NCBI GenBank assembly: GCA_029821875.1
Contig: JALGXW010000009.1
Coordinates: forward strand, 41,423-105,422
DNA from: Candidatus Hebobacterum abditum
Lineage (GTDB): Bacteria; Armatimonadota; Hebobacteria; Hebobacterales; Hebobacteraceae
Reading direction: 5' to 3'
Length of the DNA stretch: 64,000 nt
Shown in pieces: positions 1 to 9,342 of the stretch (position 1 is the first letter of the stretch; each line of letters begins with the position of its first letter). The notes under the pieces were generated by a model. That model worked only from the letters and a program-made list of their open reading frames with translations. It had not been told where the DNA came from and searched no databases. The translations under genes were made by a program, and so were the position numbers.

Positions 1-474
1 GGGGTATTCGCCGCCTGCAGTGTCGGTGTGCTCTGGGCCGGCCATCGCTACGGCGCAATCAACTTCGCCTGCTGGCCTGTCACCGCCGTTCCAACCTGCG
101 CCTTTCGCCAGTTCAGCACCAGCTTCACGTCGCCGGAGACCCCGGACAACTGGCTGCGGGCGGCGATGGTGGTGGGCGGGGGAGTCACGGTGCTGCTGTC
201 CTGGTTCAGTGCCCACTTCGCCTCCTGGCCATTCAGCCCCATAGGCTTCGTCATTGCCAGCGTCATGCATACGAATCGTGACGTCTGGGCAAACGCGCTT
301 CTCGGGTGGCTACTGGCGGCCGTGATCCGCAGGTACGGCGGGCTGAGGCTATACCGTCGGCTGCTCCCTGCCTTCGTGGGGCTGGTGCTCGGCCACTACT
401 TGACGGACGCCGCGATGTCCCTGTTCTGCACCCTCTTCCTGGGAGCCAGGGGCGTGACCACGATTGTGCCGTGA
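1..474 (+). CDS. C-terminal part of polytopic membrane protein, DUF6785/DUF6784-like (truncated by window start)
   Basis: Open from base 1 in frame 1 to TGA at 472-474. C-terminus (WPFSPIGFVIASVMH...WLLAAVIRRYGGLRLYRRLLPAFVGLVLGH) resembles the C-termini of 7159-9084 and 13398-15326 (WPLHPVAFPIASAW...RYGGLRLYR). Confidence 0.7.
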   Translation, partial: GVFAACSVGVLWAGHRYGAINFACWPVTAVPTCAFRQFSTSFTSPETPDNWLRAAMVVGGGVTVLLSWFSAHFASWPFSPIGFVIASVMHTNRDVWANALLGWLLAAVIRRYGGLRLYRRLLPAFVGLVLGHYLTDAAMSLFCTLFLGARGVTTIVP

Positions 475-917
475 TAGCTGCCGGGCTTCGCCACATGTCT
501 TGACTGGCGAAACTCAGGCAACCCCGCGGGGGCCCGACAGAGCCACTCAATACCCAGCGGCCGCCAATTCAACGCAAGCCAGTTGCCGCGGTTACCGACC
601 CCTGAGACCGCTCTGACCTTGCTGTGACGGTGTTTCTGGCGTGCCGTGCGCATCCTGCGTCGCTGTCCGACCACACCGCGGTGGACGCACCGAGAAACAG
701 GACTGCATCGGCCCCCACACAGTTGTTCGTCGCGTCGAAACGCGAGTTACAGGCCTAGACGGAGTATCCTCTGCATCGGTCTCACGGTCGCCCACTTCTT
801 GAGCTCCCAGGAGTCCACGAGCACGAGACGCCTCGGACGACAGGTAGCCTGCTGTGCGATGACGAATGGCTTCCGCGCGCACGTCCATTTCAGACGCTCT
901 CGGGGAGAAGTTTCGCC

Positions 918-1967
918 ATGTCGACCACAGCTTCACACTTCCCAGGGGATGAATGGGAGACTCGTCCGGCACCCGAGCTTGGCTTCGATCCGGAGAAGCT
1001 GGCAGCAGCACATCGCAAGCTGGCCGAAGTGGTGGGACCCGAAGGGCCCTACCGTGCCTGCGTGGTCAGGAATGGCCACATAGCGGCGGAGTGGAATGCG
1101 GGCGTCGAAGTTGACGAGCGCATCGAAATCGCCTCGGCCCAGAAGAGCGTGTACTCGTGTCTGCTTGGGATCGCCATCGGGGAGGGCAAGATCCCCTCGG
1201 CAGATGCCCTTGCGTGTGACTACTACCCGGAGATGCTCGAGGTCCCAGAGGGAACCGGACCGAAGCCCAACCGCAGCAACAAGCCAGAGGACGCGCAAAT
1301 CACGTTCCGACACCTCATCACGAACACGAGCGGGTACCTGAAACCGGGCGAGCGCCCCGGGGAGCAGTACCACTACCAGAGCTTCGGCATGTGCATCCTG
1401 ATGCACGCGATCGGGAAGGTGTATGGGGTGTACGATTCCTCAGATCCCGAGGGCTCCGCGGGGGAGGGCGAGCTGATTCGGGAGAAGATTCGGGATAAGA
1501 TTGGCGCCTCCTGGACATGGTCATGGGGGAACTTCGATCTGCCCCCCGAGGCCAGAATGGGCATCTACGGATACCATACAAAGCTATCCATGACCACGCG
1601 TGACATGTGCCGACTGGGCTGGCTTTGGCGCAACTTCGGGAACTGGGAGGGGCGCCAGGTCGTACCCGAGGAGTGGCTGCGGGAGGCCACCGTTGCCGCA
1701 CGGATTGCCAGTCAGCAGTCCTCATCTGACCCACTCACTCACGGCAGCCGGGCCTATGGCCATGGATTCTGGTGCAATGATGAGGGACAGCTCTGGCCGG
1801 ACTTCCCCAGGGATAGCTTCGCGGCGGCCGGCGCGTGGAACAGGCTCATCTGGGTGTGCCCCAGCCTGGACTTGGTGGTCGCCCAGAATCCCGGCATCCG
1901 CGCCCAACGACCTGTCCTCGAGACGCGAGTGTTGAACTGGGTGCTTGACGCCCTGACCATGCCCTAG
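918..1967 (+). CDS. Serine hydrolase, beta-lactamase class C / penicillin-binding-protein-like
   Basis: SxxK motif (SAQKSVYSCLLGIAIGEGKI), YGYHTKLSMTTRDMCRLGWLWRNFG, HGSRAYGHGFW motif; ATG start. Confidence 0.8.
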   Translation: MSTTASHFPGDEWETRPAPELGFDPEKLAAAHRKLAEVVGPEGPYRACVVRNGHIAAEWNAGVEVDERIEIASAQKSVYSCLLGIAIGEGKIPSADALACDYYPEMLEVPEGTGPKPNRSNKPEDAQITFRHLITNTSGYLKPGERPGEQYHYQSFGMCILMHAIGKVYGVYDSSDPEGSAGEGELIREKIRDKIGASWTWSWGNFDLPPEARMGIYGYHTKLSMTTRDMCRLGWLWRNFGNWEGRQVVPEEWLREATVAARIASQQSSSDPLTHGSRAYGHGFWCNDEGQLWPDFPRDSFAAAGAWNRLIWVCPSLDLVVAQNPGIRAQRPVLETRVLNWVLDALTMP

Positions 1968-2166
1968 TCGTCCCTTCCCAGCCTGGAGCACGTTACATTC
2001 CCCGCGCGCGCACGAGCACTGACCCCATCTCGCCGCCAGGCCAGGCTACTGACCGCCGCGTCGAACCGCCGTGAGGACGAGTTGGCCTCTTCGCGCAGGT
2101 GAGTCCTCACACTGTCCAGAAGCACAGGCCAATTCGCAGATGACAGAGCAGAGGAGGAGGTATGGG

Positions 2167-3501
2167 ATGGCCCATACGCCCAAGATCGCCATCATAGGAG
2201 CCGGCAGTGTCGTGTGGGCGCGTAACGTGCTTGGCGACATCCTCTCCTGGCCCGAACTCAAGCAGACTCACCTTGCGCTCATGGACATCGACCCGGGCCG
2301 GCTTACCATAAGCGAGCACATGGCTCATCGAATCGCAGACACGCTGTCCGCCGCGCCAAAGGTGACCACGCACCGGAGTCGGAGACCGGCGCTTGAAGAT
2401 GCCGACTACGTCCTCAACGCGATTCAGGTTGGTGGCTTCGCCTCGACGAAGATCGACTTCGACATCCCGAGGAAGTACGGGCTCCTGCAGACTATCGCTG
2501 ACACGAACGGTATCGGCGGCATCTTCCGCGCCCTCCGAACCATACCCGTCATGGTGAACATGGCGCGCGAGATGGAGCAGTTGTGTCCGAGAGCCATTCT
2601 CATAAACCTCGCGAACCCGATGGCGATGCTGTGCTGGGCGGTTGGCCGGGCGACAGACATCCAGACCGTGGGGCTCTGCCACAGCGTCCAACGAACGGCC
2701 GCGCTGCTGGCGGAGTTCATGGGGATCCGGGCGGAGGAGCTCGTATACTACGCAGCGGGAGTCAACCACACCACCTTCTTCCTGAGGCTGGAGCATCGCG
2801 GCAGAGATGTCTACCCCAGGCTGAGGAAGGCCATAGCGAGACCCGAGGTGTGGGAGCGAGAGTTCCTGACGAGACCCGGTGTGTGGGAGCGCGAGTCCGT
2901 CCGCTGCGAGGTCCTCCGACGACTTGGGTACTTTGTGACCGAGTCCAGCCACCACTTCGCCGAGTACGTGCCGTGGTTCATACGACGTGACCGCCCCGAC
3001 CTTGTGGCGCGCTACGGCTTCACCATCGAGGAGTACATCCGGCGCTGCAAGGAGTTGGACCGCCGCTGGGCTCGGCTCGAGCGCGAGATGATGTCCGACG
3101 GGCCGGTCGAGGTCCAACACTCAGACGAGTACTGCGCCCACATCATCCACGCACACCAGACAGGCGAACCCGCCGTTGTCTACGGAAATGTGCGCAACGA
3201 CGGCCTTATCACGAACCTCCCCGACGGCTGCATTGTGGAGGTTCCCTGCCTGGTAGACCACAATGGAATCCAGCCCTGCCACGTAGGAGAGCTCCCGCCT
3301 CAACTGGCGGGGCTTCTCCGCAACATCGTGAGTGTGCAGGAACTGACGGTCGAGGCCTTCTTCTCCCGAAAGCGAGATCACATCTACCACGCCGCGCTGC
3401 TGGACTCCCACACGGCCGCCGAGCTGGCCATGGACGACATCTACGCGATGGTGGACGATCTCTTCGAGGCCCATGGCAAGAGCGTGCCTCGGCTGCGGTA
3501 G
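2167..3501 (+). CDS. GH4 family NAD-dependent glycosidase, alpha-galactosidase-like (CHSV motif)
   Basis: N-terminal Rossmann KIAIIGAGSVVWARNVLGDIL; NPMAMLCWAVGRA; GLCHSVQ; AAGVNHTTFFLRLEHRGRDVYP. ATG 2167 preceded by GAGGAGGAGG. Confidence 0.9.
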   Translation: MAHTPKIAIIGAGSVVWARNVLGDILSWPELKQTHLALMDIDPGRLTISEHMAHRIADTLSAAPKVTTHRSRRPALEDADYVLNAIQVGGFASTKIDFDIPRKYGLLQTIADTNGIGGIFRALRTIPVMVNMAREMEQLCPRAILINLANPMAMLCWAVGRATDIQTVGLCHSVQRTAALLAEFMGIRAEELVYYAAGVNHTTFFLRLEHRGRDVYPRLRKAIARPEVWEREFLTRPGVWERESVRCEVLRRLGYFVTESSHHFAEYVPWFIRRDRPDLVARYGFTIEEYIRRCKELDRRWARLEREMMSDGPVEVQHSDEYCAHIIHAHQTGEPAVVYGNVRNDGLITNLPDGCIVEVPCLVDHNGIQPCHVGELPPQLAGLLRNIVSVQELTVEAFFSRKRDHIYHAALLDSHTAAELAMDDIYAMVDDLFEAHGKSVPRLR

Positions 3502-3548
3502 CGGGTCCTGCTCCCCCGGGGAAGTGCTGCCATTAGCAGTGAGGACAC

Positions 3549-4592
3549 CTAGGCGTTGGCTTCGATTCGCGCTCGGCCGGTCGAGTGTCTGACAACAAGG
3601 TGAGGCGTGATTTGCGGAGCTGGAAGCCTCTCGGCATCCTCTTGCAGCAGCCATTGGAGGGCAAGGCGTCCCGCCTCCACTCGCGGCAGCGCAAGTGTTG
3701 TCAGCGGCGGCTCCGTGAACCGCGCGGTGAAGATGTCGTCCACGCCGACGACGGAGAGCCGCTCGGGGACGGGGAAGCCGGACAGCTTCGCGGCCTGGAG
3801 GGCTCCGAGCGCGAGGAGATCGTTGTGGCAGGCAAGCGCGGTCACTTCGGGTGCCCGGTGCAGCAAGTCGAGGGTCGCGGCCTGGCCTATCTCGGGGCGC
3901 TGGCCGCCGGTCGCCACCGCAATCCACTCGTCCTTCAGTGTGAGGCCATGCTCGGACATCGCCTCGCGGAAGCAGTAGAAGCGGCTCTCTGGGCTGGTCG
4001 GCTCATCTCTCCGGTCCCACAGGTAGGCGATGTGACGATGTCCCAATGAGACAAGGTGCGAAACCACGTCCTGCATCCCGGTTCGGAAGTCGACCGACAG
4101 CGTTCGGGCGCCCGCCGGCGGGTGGGGCTGCAACTCCACCCCGAGCAGGTGGACGCCGGAGGACACCAGACGATCAAGGCAACTCGAGTCGAGACACCAC
4201 CCCCACATGATCAGCCCATCCACGCGCTTGCTCAGAAGCATCTGCACCTGGCGCTGCGCGGCGTCGTCCTCCGCGGGAGCGGTGCACACCATGACGCTCA
4301 GGCGGGCGCGCTGGGCCGCCATCTCGATGCCCTTGATGAAGTCGGAGTAGAAGGGGTTGCCCAAGTCGCCCACCAACACCGCCACGGTGTGTGTCGCGCC
4401 CTGCCTCAGGCTCTTCGCGACATGGTTGATCTCGTAGCCAAGCCCGCGAACGGCCGTCCAGACGCGCTTGGTCGTGTCCTCGCTGACGGGCGCCGTGCTG
4501 TTGATCACCCGCGACACGGTGGCCACCGAGACGCCCGCCTCTCGGGCCACGTCCACCATCTTCACTTTGCCGCGGTCATTCGGGCGTCGCAT
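3549..4592 (-). CDS. LacI family transcriptional regulator
   Basis: N-terminal HTH VKMVDVAREAGVSVATVSRVINSTAPVSEDTTKRVWTAVRGLGYEINHVAKSLR, then periplasmic-binding-like domain. Confidence 0.95.
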   Translation of the reverse strand: MRRPNDRGKVKMVDVAREAGVSVATVSRVINSTAPVSEDTTKRVWTAVRGLGYEINHVAKSLRQGATHTVAVLVGDLGNPFYSDFIKGIEMAAQRARLSVMVCTAPAEDDAAQRQVQMLLSKRVDGLIMWGWCLDSSCLDRLVSSGVHLLGVELQPHPPAGARTLSVDFRTGMQDVVSHLVSLGHRHIAYLWDRRDEPTSPESRFYCFREAMSEHGLTLKDEWIAVATGGQRPEIGQAATLDLLHRAPEVTALACHNDLLALGALQAAKLSGFPVPERLSVVGVDDIFTARFTEPPLTTLALPRVEAGRLALQWLLQEDAERLPAPQITPHLVVRHSTGRARIEANA

Positions 4593-4639
4593 GCTCGCTC
4601 AGCCGATCTCAGGGCCGGCTCGCCCCAGGCCCCGTGGCC

Positions 4640-5632
4640 TCACCGCGTGAGTAGGACTTTGCCCGACTGGCCGGAGGCGAATGTGGCGAAGGCCTCATCG
4701 GCCTCAGCCAGCGGGAACCTGTGCGTCACGAGGTCGTCCACTTCCAGACCTCGGCGATAGAGATCGAGTATCTCTCGATAGTCGGAGGGATTGAAGTACC
4801 AGGAGCCAGCTGCCTCGATTTCCTTTCGTATGAAGTGATCACTTGGGTGGATGATGGAGTCGCCCTTCTCTCCCACTAACCCGACCCTCCCGAACTTCCG
4901 AACGCAGTTTAGAGCAGTCGTGAGAGTGGCCTGCGCGGGACTGCAATCGAGGGCGACATCGACGCCGGCGCCACCGGTGAGATCCAGGATGGCCGCGGTC
5001 GGATCCCCGGCTTCCGGGTCAAGGACCTGCCATGCTCCCATCCTCTGCGCGAGATCGCGCCGGTAGGGCGACACATCGGTCGCGATGGCTCGGGCCCCCA
5101 GATAGCGGAGCACCGCCAGCATGCCCAGACCGATGGGCCCGCAGCCCAACACCGCCACGGTGTCGAAGGCGCTGACGCGGAGGCGACGCAATGTGCGGTA
5201 GGTCGTCCCAATCGTATCTCCGCCGAGCAGCACGCCGCGCTCCCAGTTCACATCGTCGGGGAGCGGCAGGCAGCACATCTCCGGCGCCGCGATCAACTCC
5301 GCATGCCCGCCGATCAGATAGCCCATCTCGTCGCAGTGCTCGAAGTCGCCCCGGGAGCAGTAGTAGCAGCGTCCGCAGCCGGTCATGATCTGCAGCACTA
5401 CGCGATCACCCACCGAGATGTGGCGCGTCCCGTTCACGGCCACCACCTCGCCGGCCATCTCGTGGCCTGGGATGCTCCCATCAGACCCATTCGGGCTGTG
5501 GTAGGAGTGCAGCTCGCTGCCACATATGGCCGATATCGCCATTCGAACAACGGCCTCGCCGGGCTGCGGTTCCGGATCCGGAAACTCCCTCACCTCCACC
5601 TTGCTGTTGCCAGCGAGCACTGCTCCGAGCAT
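4640..5632 (-). CDS. Zinc-binding alcohol dehydrogenase (MDR superfamily)
   Basis: GHEMAGEVVAV, CGRCYYCSRGDFEHC zinc-binding cysteines, VAVLGCGPIGLGMLAV Rossmann; start taken at internal MLGAVLAGN. Confidence 0.88.
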   Translation of the reverse strand: MLGAVLAGNSKVEVREFPDPEPQPGEAVVRMAISAICGSELHSYHSPNGSDGSIPGHEMAGEVVAVNGTRHISVGDRVVLQIMTGCGRCYYCSRGDFEHCDEMGYLIGGHAELIAAPEMCCLPLPDDVNWERGVLLGGDTIGTTYRTLRRLRVSAFDTVAVLGCGPIGLGMLAVLRYLGARAIATDVSPYRRDLAQRMGAWQVLDPEAGDPTAAILDLTGGAGVDVALDCSPAQATLTTALNCVRKFGRVGLVGEKGDSIIHPSDHFIRKEIEAAGSWYFNPSDYREILDLYRRGLEVDDLVTHRFPLAEADEAFATFASGQSGKVLLTR

Positions 5633-5705
5633 CGTGTCTCCTGTTTCCGTATAGCGCCCCTGTCGAGGCCTGTGGTGCGCGTCCACCTGACTGCCCGCAC
5701 GGAAC

Positions 5706-6962
5706 CTATGCGGAGATGATCTCTAACGAGGTTGCTCCCTCGATCGTGCGATTGATGTAGACAAGAAGGTCGTCCCCAACGGCCTGTGCCTCGAAGTCGG
5801 AGGCCGGTAGCTCCTTGCCATCGCACTTGACCTTGACGGGGGGCCGGCCGAAGTAGAGCCGAAGAACCGGGTTGATGATCGGGCGGCTTGGGGAGAGGCG
5901 GATCGTCACCGGCCCGGGCTCCCTCGCCCTGATGCAGTAGGCTCGTTGGCTGTAGGAATAGCCCTCGAACAGATGCGAGCTCTCCACCCGGGCAGGGCTC
6001 AACCACGAGCCTGCGAGGGCCCTCGCCTCCTCGATTCCTCCCGTGACAGCGCCCGTGAGGAAGAGCCAGGAACTCGGCCGGGGCGGAGTCTGGCCGGCGT
6101 AATGATAGCCGCAGTTCACGAAGGAGGTGTGGGTGGCGCGAGTCCGGACTTCCTCCTCCGTCGCCAGGACCCATCCCACGAACTCGCTGGAATCGTTCGC
6201 CGGCCAGTGCGAGTAGTTCGACGCGCCCGCGAAGGCGTTCATCTGAGGATGCGGCTTGCCGCAGGCGGAGCAGTCGGCAAACGGGAACAGCAGGCGGTTC
6301 CGCGGGAAAGCGACGAATGGCTCGGGCTGGTCGCGCAGGTGCACGACGCCGATGTACTCGGACCACTCAGCGATCTCCGGCTTCAGCTCGCACAGAGCCT
6401 TCCCCTCGTCGAAGGGATGAGGCCATTCCAGGTCGAACGTGTCGCCCGCCAAGTTGGTCAGCGTGAAGCCGATCGGCTCCACGCAGTCTTCCGGACGCAC
6501 CCCCGGCCCGTTGATGAGTATGAACTCCTGGACCTCCCAGATGCCGGGATTGATGCCATCCGGGCACTCATCCCCGGGCCAGCCGACGAGGTGGCGGACG
6601 GCGATGCCATCGGGGAAGACGCGGTAGTACTCCTCCGAGCGTGTGTTGCCGTGGAAGATCCGGTAGAGGCTGTCGCAGAGAGCATTCTTCCAGTGGACTG
6701 TAACGCGGGCGGGGCCGGACTCCGCGATGGACGCCTCGCTGAACCGGCAGGCCTTATCCATAATGACTTCATAACAGTGGGGGTCTTCGGGTGAGCTGGT
6801 TTCGAACCACTCCGGAGTGAACCACACATCCCCACCCAGGTCCCAGCACGGGACGTACTGCGCCTTCTCCCACAAGATGAGCCGCCACGGCTGGTCCGTC
6901 TCGACGATGACTGCATCGCCCTGCGTTCCCCAGAGAGAGAGGTCCTTACGACAAGCTTTCAT
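5706..6962 (-). CDS. Hypothetical protein, probable carbohydrate-active/beta-sandwich protein
   Basis: Long ORF; start MKACRKDLSLWG placed downstream of a LacI-type operator-like site at 7064-7077. No family recognised with confidence. Confidence 0.6.
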   Translation of the reverse strand: MKACRKDLSLWGTQGDAVIVETDQPWRLILWEKAQYVPCWDLGGDVWFTPEWFETSSPEDPHCYEVIMDKACRFSEASIAESGPARVTVHWKNALCDSLYRIFHGNTRSEEYYRVFPDGIAVRHLVGWPGDECPDGINPGIWEVQEFILINGPGVRPEDCVEPIGFTLTNLAGDTFDLEWPHPFDEGKALCELKPEIAEWSEYIGVVHLRDQPEPFVAFPRNRLLFPFADCSACGKPHPQMNAFAGASNYSHWPANDSSEFVGWVLATEEEVRTRATHTSFVNCGYHYAGQTPPRPSSWLFLTGAVTGGIEEARALAGSWLSPARVESSHLFEGYSYSQRAYCIRAREPGPVTIRLSPSRPIINPVLRLYFGRPPVKVKCDGKELPASDFEAQAVGDDLLVYINRTIEGATSLEIISA

Positions 6963-7063
6963 CCTGTATTGCCTCCACTTGCACGACTCCGAGCGCGATG
7001 CCGGCTCGCCTCCGGGCCCCGCGTGGACGGTCCGGTAGCCCTCTGATCGCACCACAGAGACTC

Positions 7064-7077
7064 AGAAAACGATTACA
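7064..7077. promoter_or_regulatory. LacI-type operator-like site AGAAAACGATTACA
   Basis: 11/14 match to TGATAACGATTTCA, CG-centred, upstream of the minus-strand gene starting at about 6962. Confidence 0.4.
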
Positions 7078-7158
7078 TAGCCACGATAGCAGACGGGTGC
7101 ATTAATGTCAACTCCACCGGCCTGCAGCGGATCGACGCACGGCCGGAGGCCCGCCCGG

Positions 7159-9084
7159 TCAGAGGAACGGCATGTCGATATCGAGGATCGCTCCAATGGT
7201 CATGCGGACGAACCCTATGATGGAGGAGCTCAGTATCATCCCCAGGAAGAACGGCAGGGCGGCGCGGTAGAGCCGCAGACCGCCATAGCGCATAATGACC
7301 GCCTTGGCCAGCCAGGCTATGAAGACGGCCAGCAGGGCGGAATCCATAACCCAGGCGGAGGCGATCGGGAAAGCCACCGGATGCAGCGGCCAGGCGTAGA
7401 ATCTGAGCTTCAGCGCCATGAGGACCACAGTACCCACGAAGCCGACGCCGGCCGCCCCGAGCAGGGAGGTGTTGGTGTCGGTTGGGTTCTCGAGCATACT
7501 TGCGAGCTGGAGAGGCACCTGGCGAGCATGGCCGCTGGCGAAGGGATCGGCGCCGGCCCGCGCCCCGATGTTGTAGAGCACATGCAAGGCGGCCCAGAAC
7601 AGACTGGGAACAACGATGACCGTTGTCAGAACAAGGATCCATGGGAGCCGTCGCCGCTCCATCCGCCCGGCGTCTGAGAGCTTGTAGGTCTCCAGCGCCC
7701 AGGGGTGCGGGTTCTGCGCGTGATGCATGGTGAAGGGATAGGAGAGCCACAGCATAGCCTGGCCCGATGGACTGATACCGACGCTGCCAAACAAGGCCGG
7801 CAGGAAGTGGTTGGGGCCCATGCCAACCTGCTCGAAGTGCGGGGGGCCCAGCTGGGCCCGGATCCGTGTGAGCACGAGGCCGATCAGCAGCAGGTTGGCG
7901 ATCCACCCCAGGCTGACCCAGGCAGCCATGCCGGCTCGGCCGAACGCGTAGGCGAGGAACCCGATGGCGACGGCCAGAGCCAAGATTGCGCCGCGGTAGC
8001 TCATCGGCTCGTTCGAGTCATCGAGCGGGGAACGCAACCCGAGAGTTCGCCGCACCACCTGGAGCAAGTAGTGACGATCGAGCCAGAGCACGGACGCCAG
8101 CAGGGCGATCAGGGCTCCGAAGGACTGCATGTCGATGTACGGGAAACCTGACGCGGTGTTGGTGGTCCAGGCGAAGTGCTTGGATATGATAAGCTGGGCC
8201 TTCCAGAACAGGTTGAAGAACCACAGCGAGAAGGCGAGGTCCAACGGCATCAGGTAGCTGAGGCCGATCAGAATCGGCCACAGCCCGATCCCCTTCCAGC
8301 GGTAGCCATCGAATGGGGGGTATTGCGCTATCCACGGCTCCAGGTCGAAGTAGAACGGAATGACGGGGACGGCCGGGAAGAAGCCGTGGAGAGTGGCCAG
8401 ACCTTCGAAGATGGCCACCAACCCGAAGCCAATCCACATCACCTTGTTCTTGGAGAGCCGGTGTCGTTCCTCCGCGATGTGCAAGGGCACGATGGTGATC
8501 GGGAATAGCAGCTTCTCCTCATCCGCCCAGCGGCGTCGGAAGATCGAACTCAGGCTGACATACGCCAGCATCAGCGCGGTGGCCATCGCGGTCCACCATA
8601 GCGCCGGCCCGGCCCAGGCCAGCAGGATGCTCGCGCGGTAGGGGTTCGTTTCTCCCTCGAAGAACCCGCCGATGATCTCCATGTCCGATACCATCAGCCA
8701 TTGCGGCAGATTGGGCCACAGGATATCGGCCCAGCGGTTGCCGGGGCTGGCGAACCAGAAGGCGTTGCAGATAGCCTCCGGCAGGGGCATGAGCAGATCG
8801 ACCCCACACCACGCGGTTGCGACCGAGAGCATCACGTAGATGGTCAGCAGCTCGCCGAGCGAGAAGACCCACTCCGGCTTCCGGCGCCGCAGGATCGTAT
8901 TCAGGCCGCCCAGCACAAACAGGTAGAAGAGGCAGTTGTAGTAGATGGGATAGGGCGTACCAGCGTCGTTGCCGAAGCGCCAGTAGGTGAGAGTCATCCA
9001 GTAGGTGTTGAGGGGTATGCCAATGGCCCCGATCAGCACCGCCCGGAAGCTGACCGCCGATCCTTTGCCGACTGCCTCGCCCAA
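7159..9084 (-). CDS. Polytopic membrane protein, DUF6785/DUF6784-like (putative transporter)
   Basis: Clearly homologous to 13398-15326 over its length (YWMTxTYW, GELLTIY, ATAWCxVD, SSIFRRRWxDExKLLFP). Putative TTG start at 9084 after GGGAGACGGGA; the ORF extension to 9480 overlaps the divergent gene and is probably not coding. Confidence 0.8.
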   Translation of the reverse strand: MGEAVGKGSAVSFRAVLIGAIGIPLNTYWMTLTYWRFGNDAGTPYPIYYNCLFYLFVLGGLNTILRRRKPEWVFSLGELLTIYVMLSVATAWCGVDLLMPLPEAICNAFWFASPGNRWADILWPNLPQWLMVSDMEIIGGFFEGETNPYRASILLAWAGPALWWTAMATALMLAYVSLSSIFRRRWADEEKLLFPITIVPLHIAEERHRLSKNKVMWIGFGLVAIFEGLATLHGFFPAVPVIPFYFDLEPWIAQYPPFDGYRWKGIGLWPILIGLSYLMPLDLAFSLWFFNLFWKAQLIISKHFAWTTNTASGFPYIDMQSFGALIALLASVLWLDRHYLLQVVRRTLGLRSPLDDSNEPMSYRGAILALAVAIGFLAYAFGRAGMAAWVSLGWIANLLLIGLVLTRIRAQLGPPHFEQVGMGPNHFLPALFGSVGISPSGQAMLWLSYPFTMHHAQNPHPWALETYKLSDAGRMERRRLPWILVLTTVIVVPSLFWAALHVLYNIGARAGADPFASGHARQVPLQLASMLENPTDTNTSLLGAAGVGFVGTVVLMALKLRFYAWPLHPVAFPIASAWVMDSALLAVFIAWLAKAVIMRYGGLRLYRAALPFFLGMILSSSIIGFVRMTIGAILDIDMPFL

Positions 9085-9149
9085 TCCCGTCTCCCTGCCT
9101 GGCCGGCCGAAGTGCTCATGTGAGCGCACGCGCTGCGCACCGGCGGCGA

Positions 9150-9163
9150 AGAAATCGTTATCA
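9150..9163. promoter_or_regulatory. LacI-type operator-like site AGAAATCGTTATCA
   Basis: 13/14 identical to TGAAATCGTTATCA at 9252-9265, in the divergent intergenic region. Confidence 0.55.
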
Positions 9164-9251
9164 TTTGTACGCTCCCGGGACCGTTGAGTCCTCCCTGGCA
9201 GTGTCGCATTGCCTGGAGGACTCTGCGGACGGCGGCCCGAATACTGGGCGA

Positions 9252-9265
9252 TGAAATCGTTATCA
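9252..9265. promoter_or_regulatory. LacI-type operator-like site TGAAATCGTTATCA
   Basis: Exact reverse complement recurs at 16857-16870; 102 bp centre-to-centre from 9150-9163. Confidence 0.6.
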
Positions 9266-9342
9266 GGCAGGCCTCCGCCTGGGCTTGGACGCTCGAGCGG
9301 GCCCGCCGGGCGCCCGCACCGGCGGGACGGGAGCAGGAACAG

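Noticed and set aside
2107-3120. 337-aa minus-strand ORF
   Set aside because: Antisense to the GH4 gene; no domain signal.
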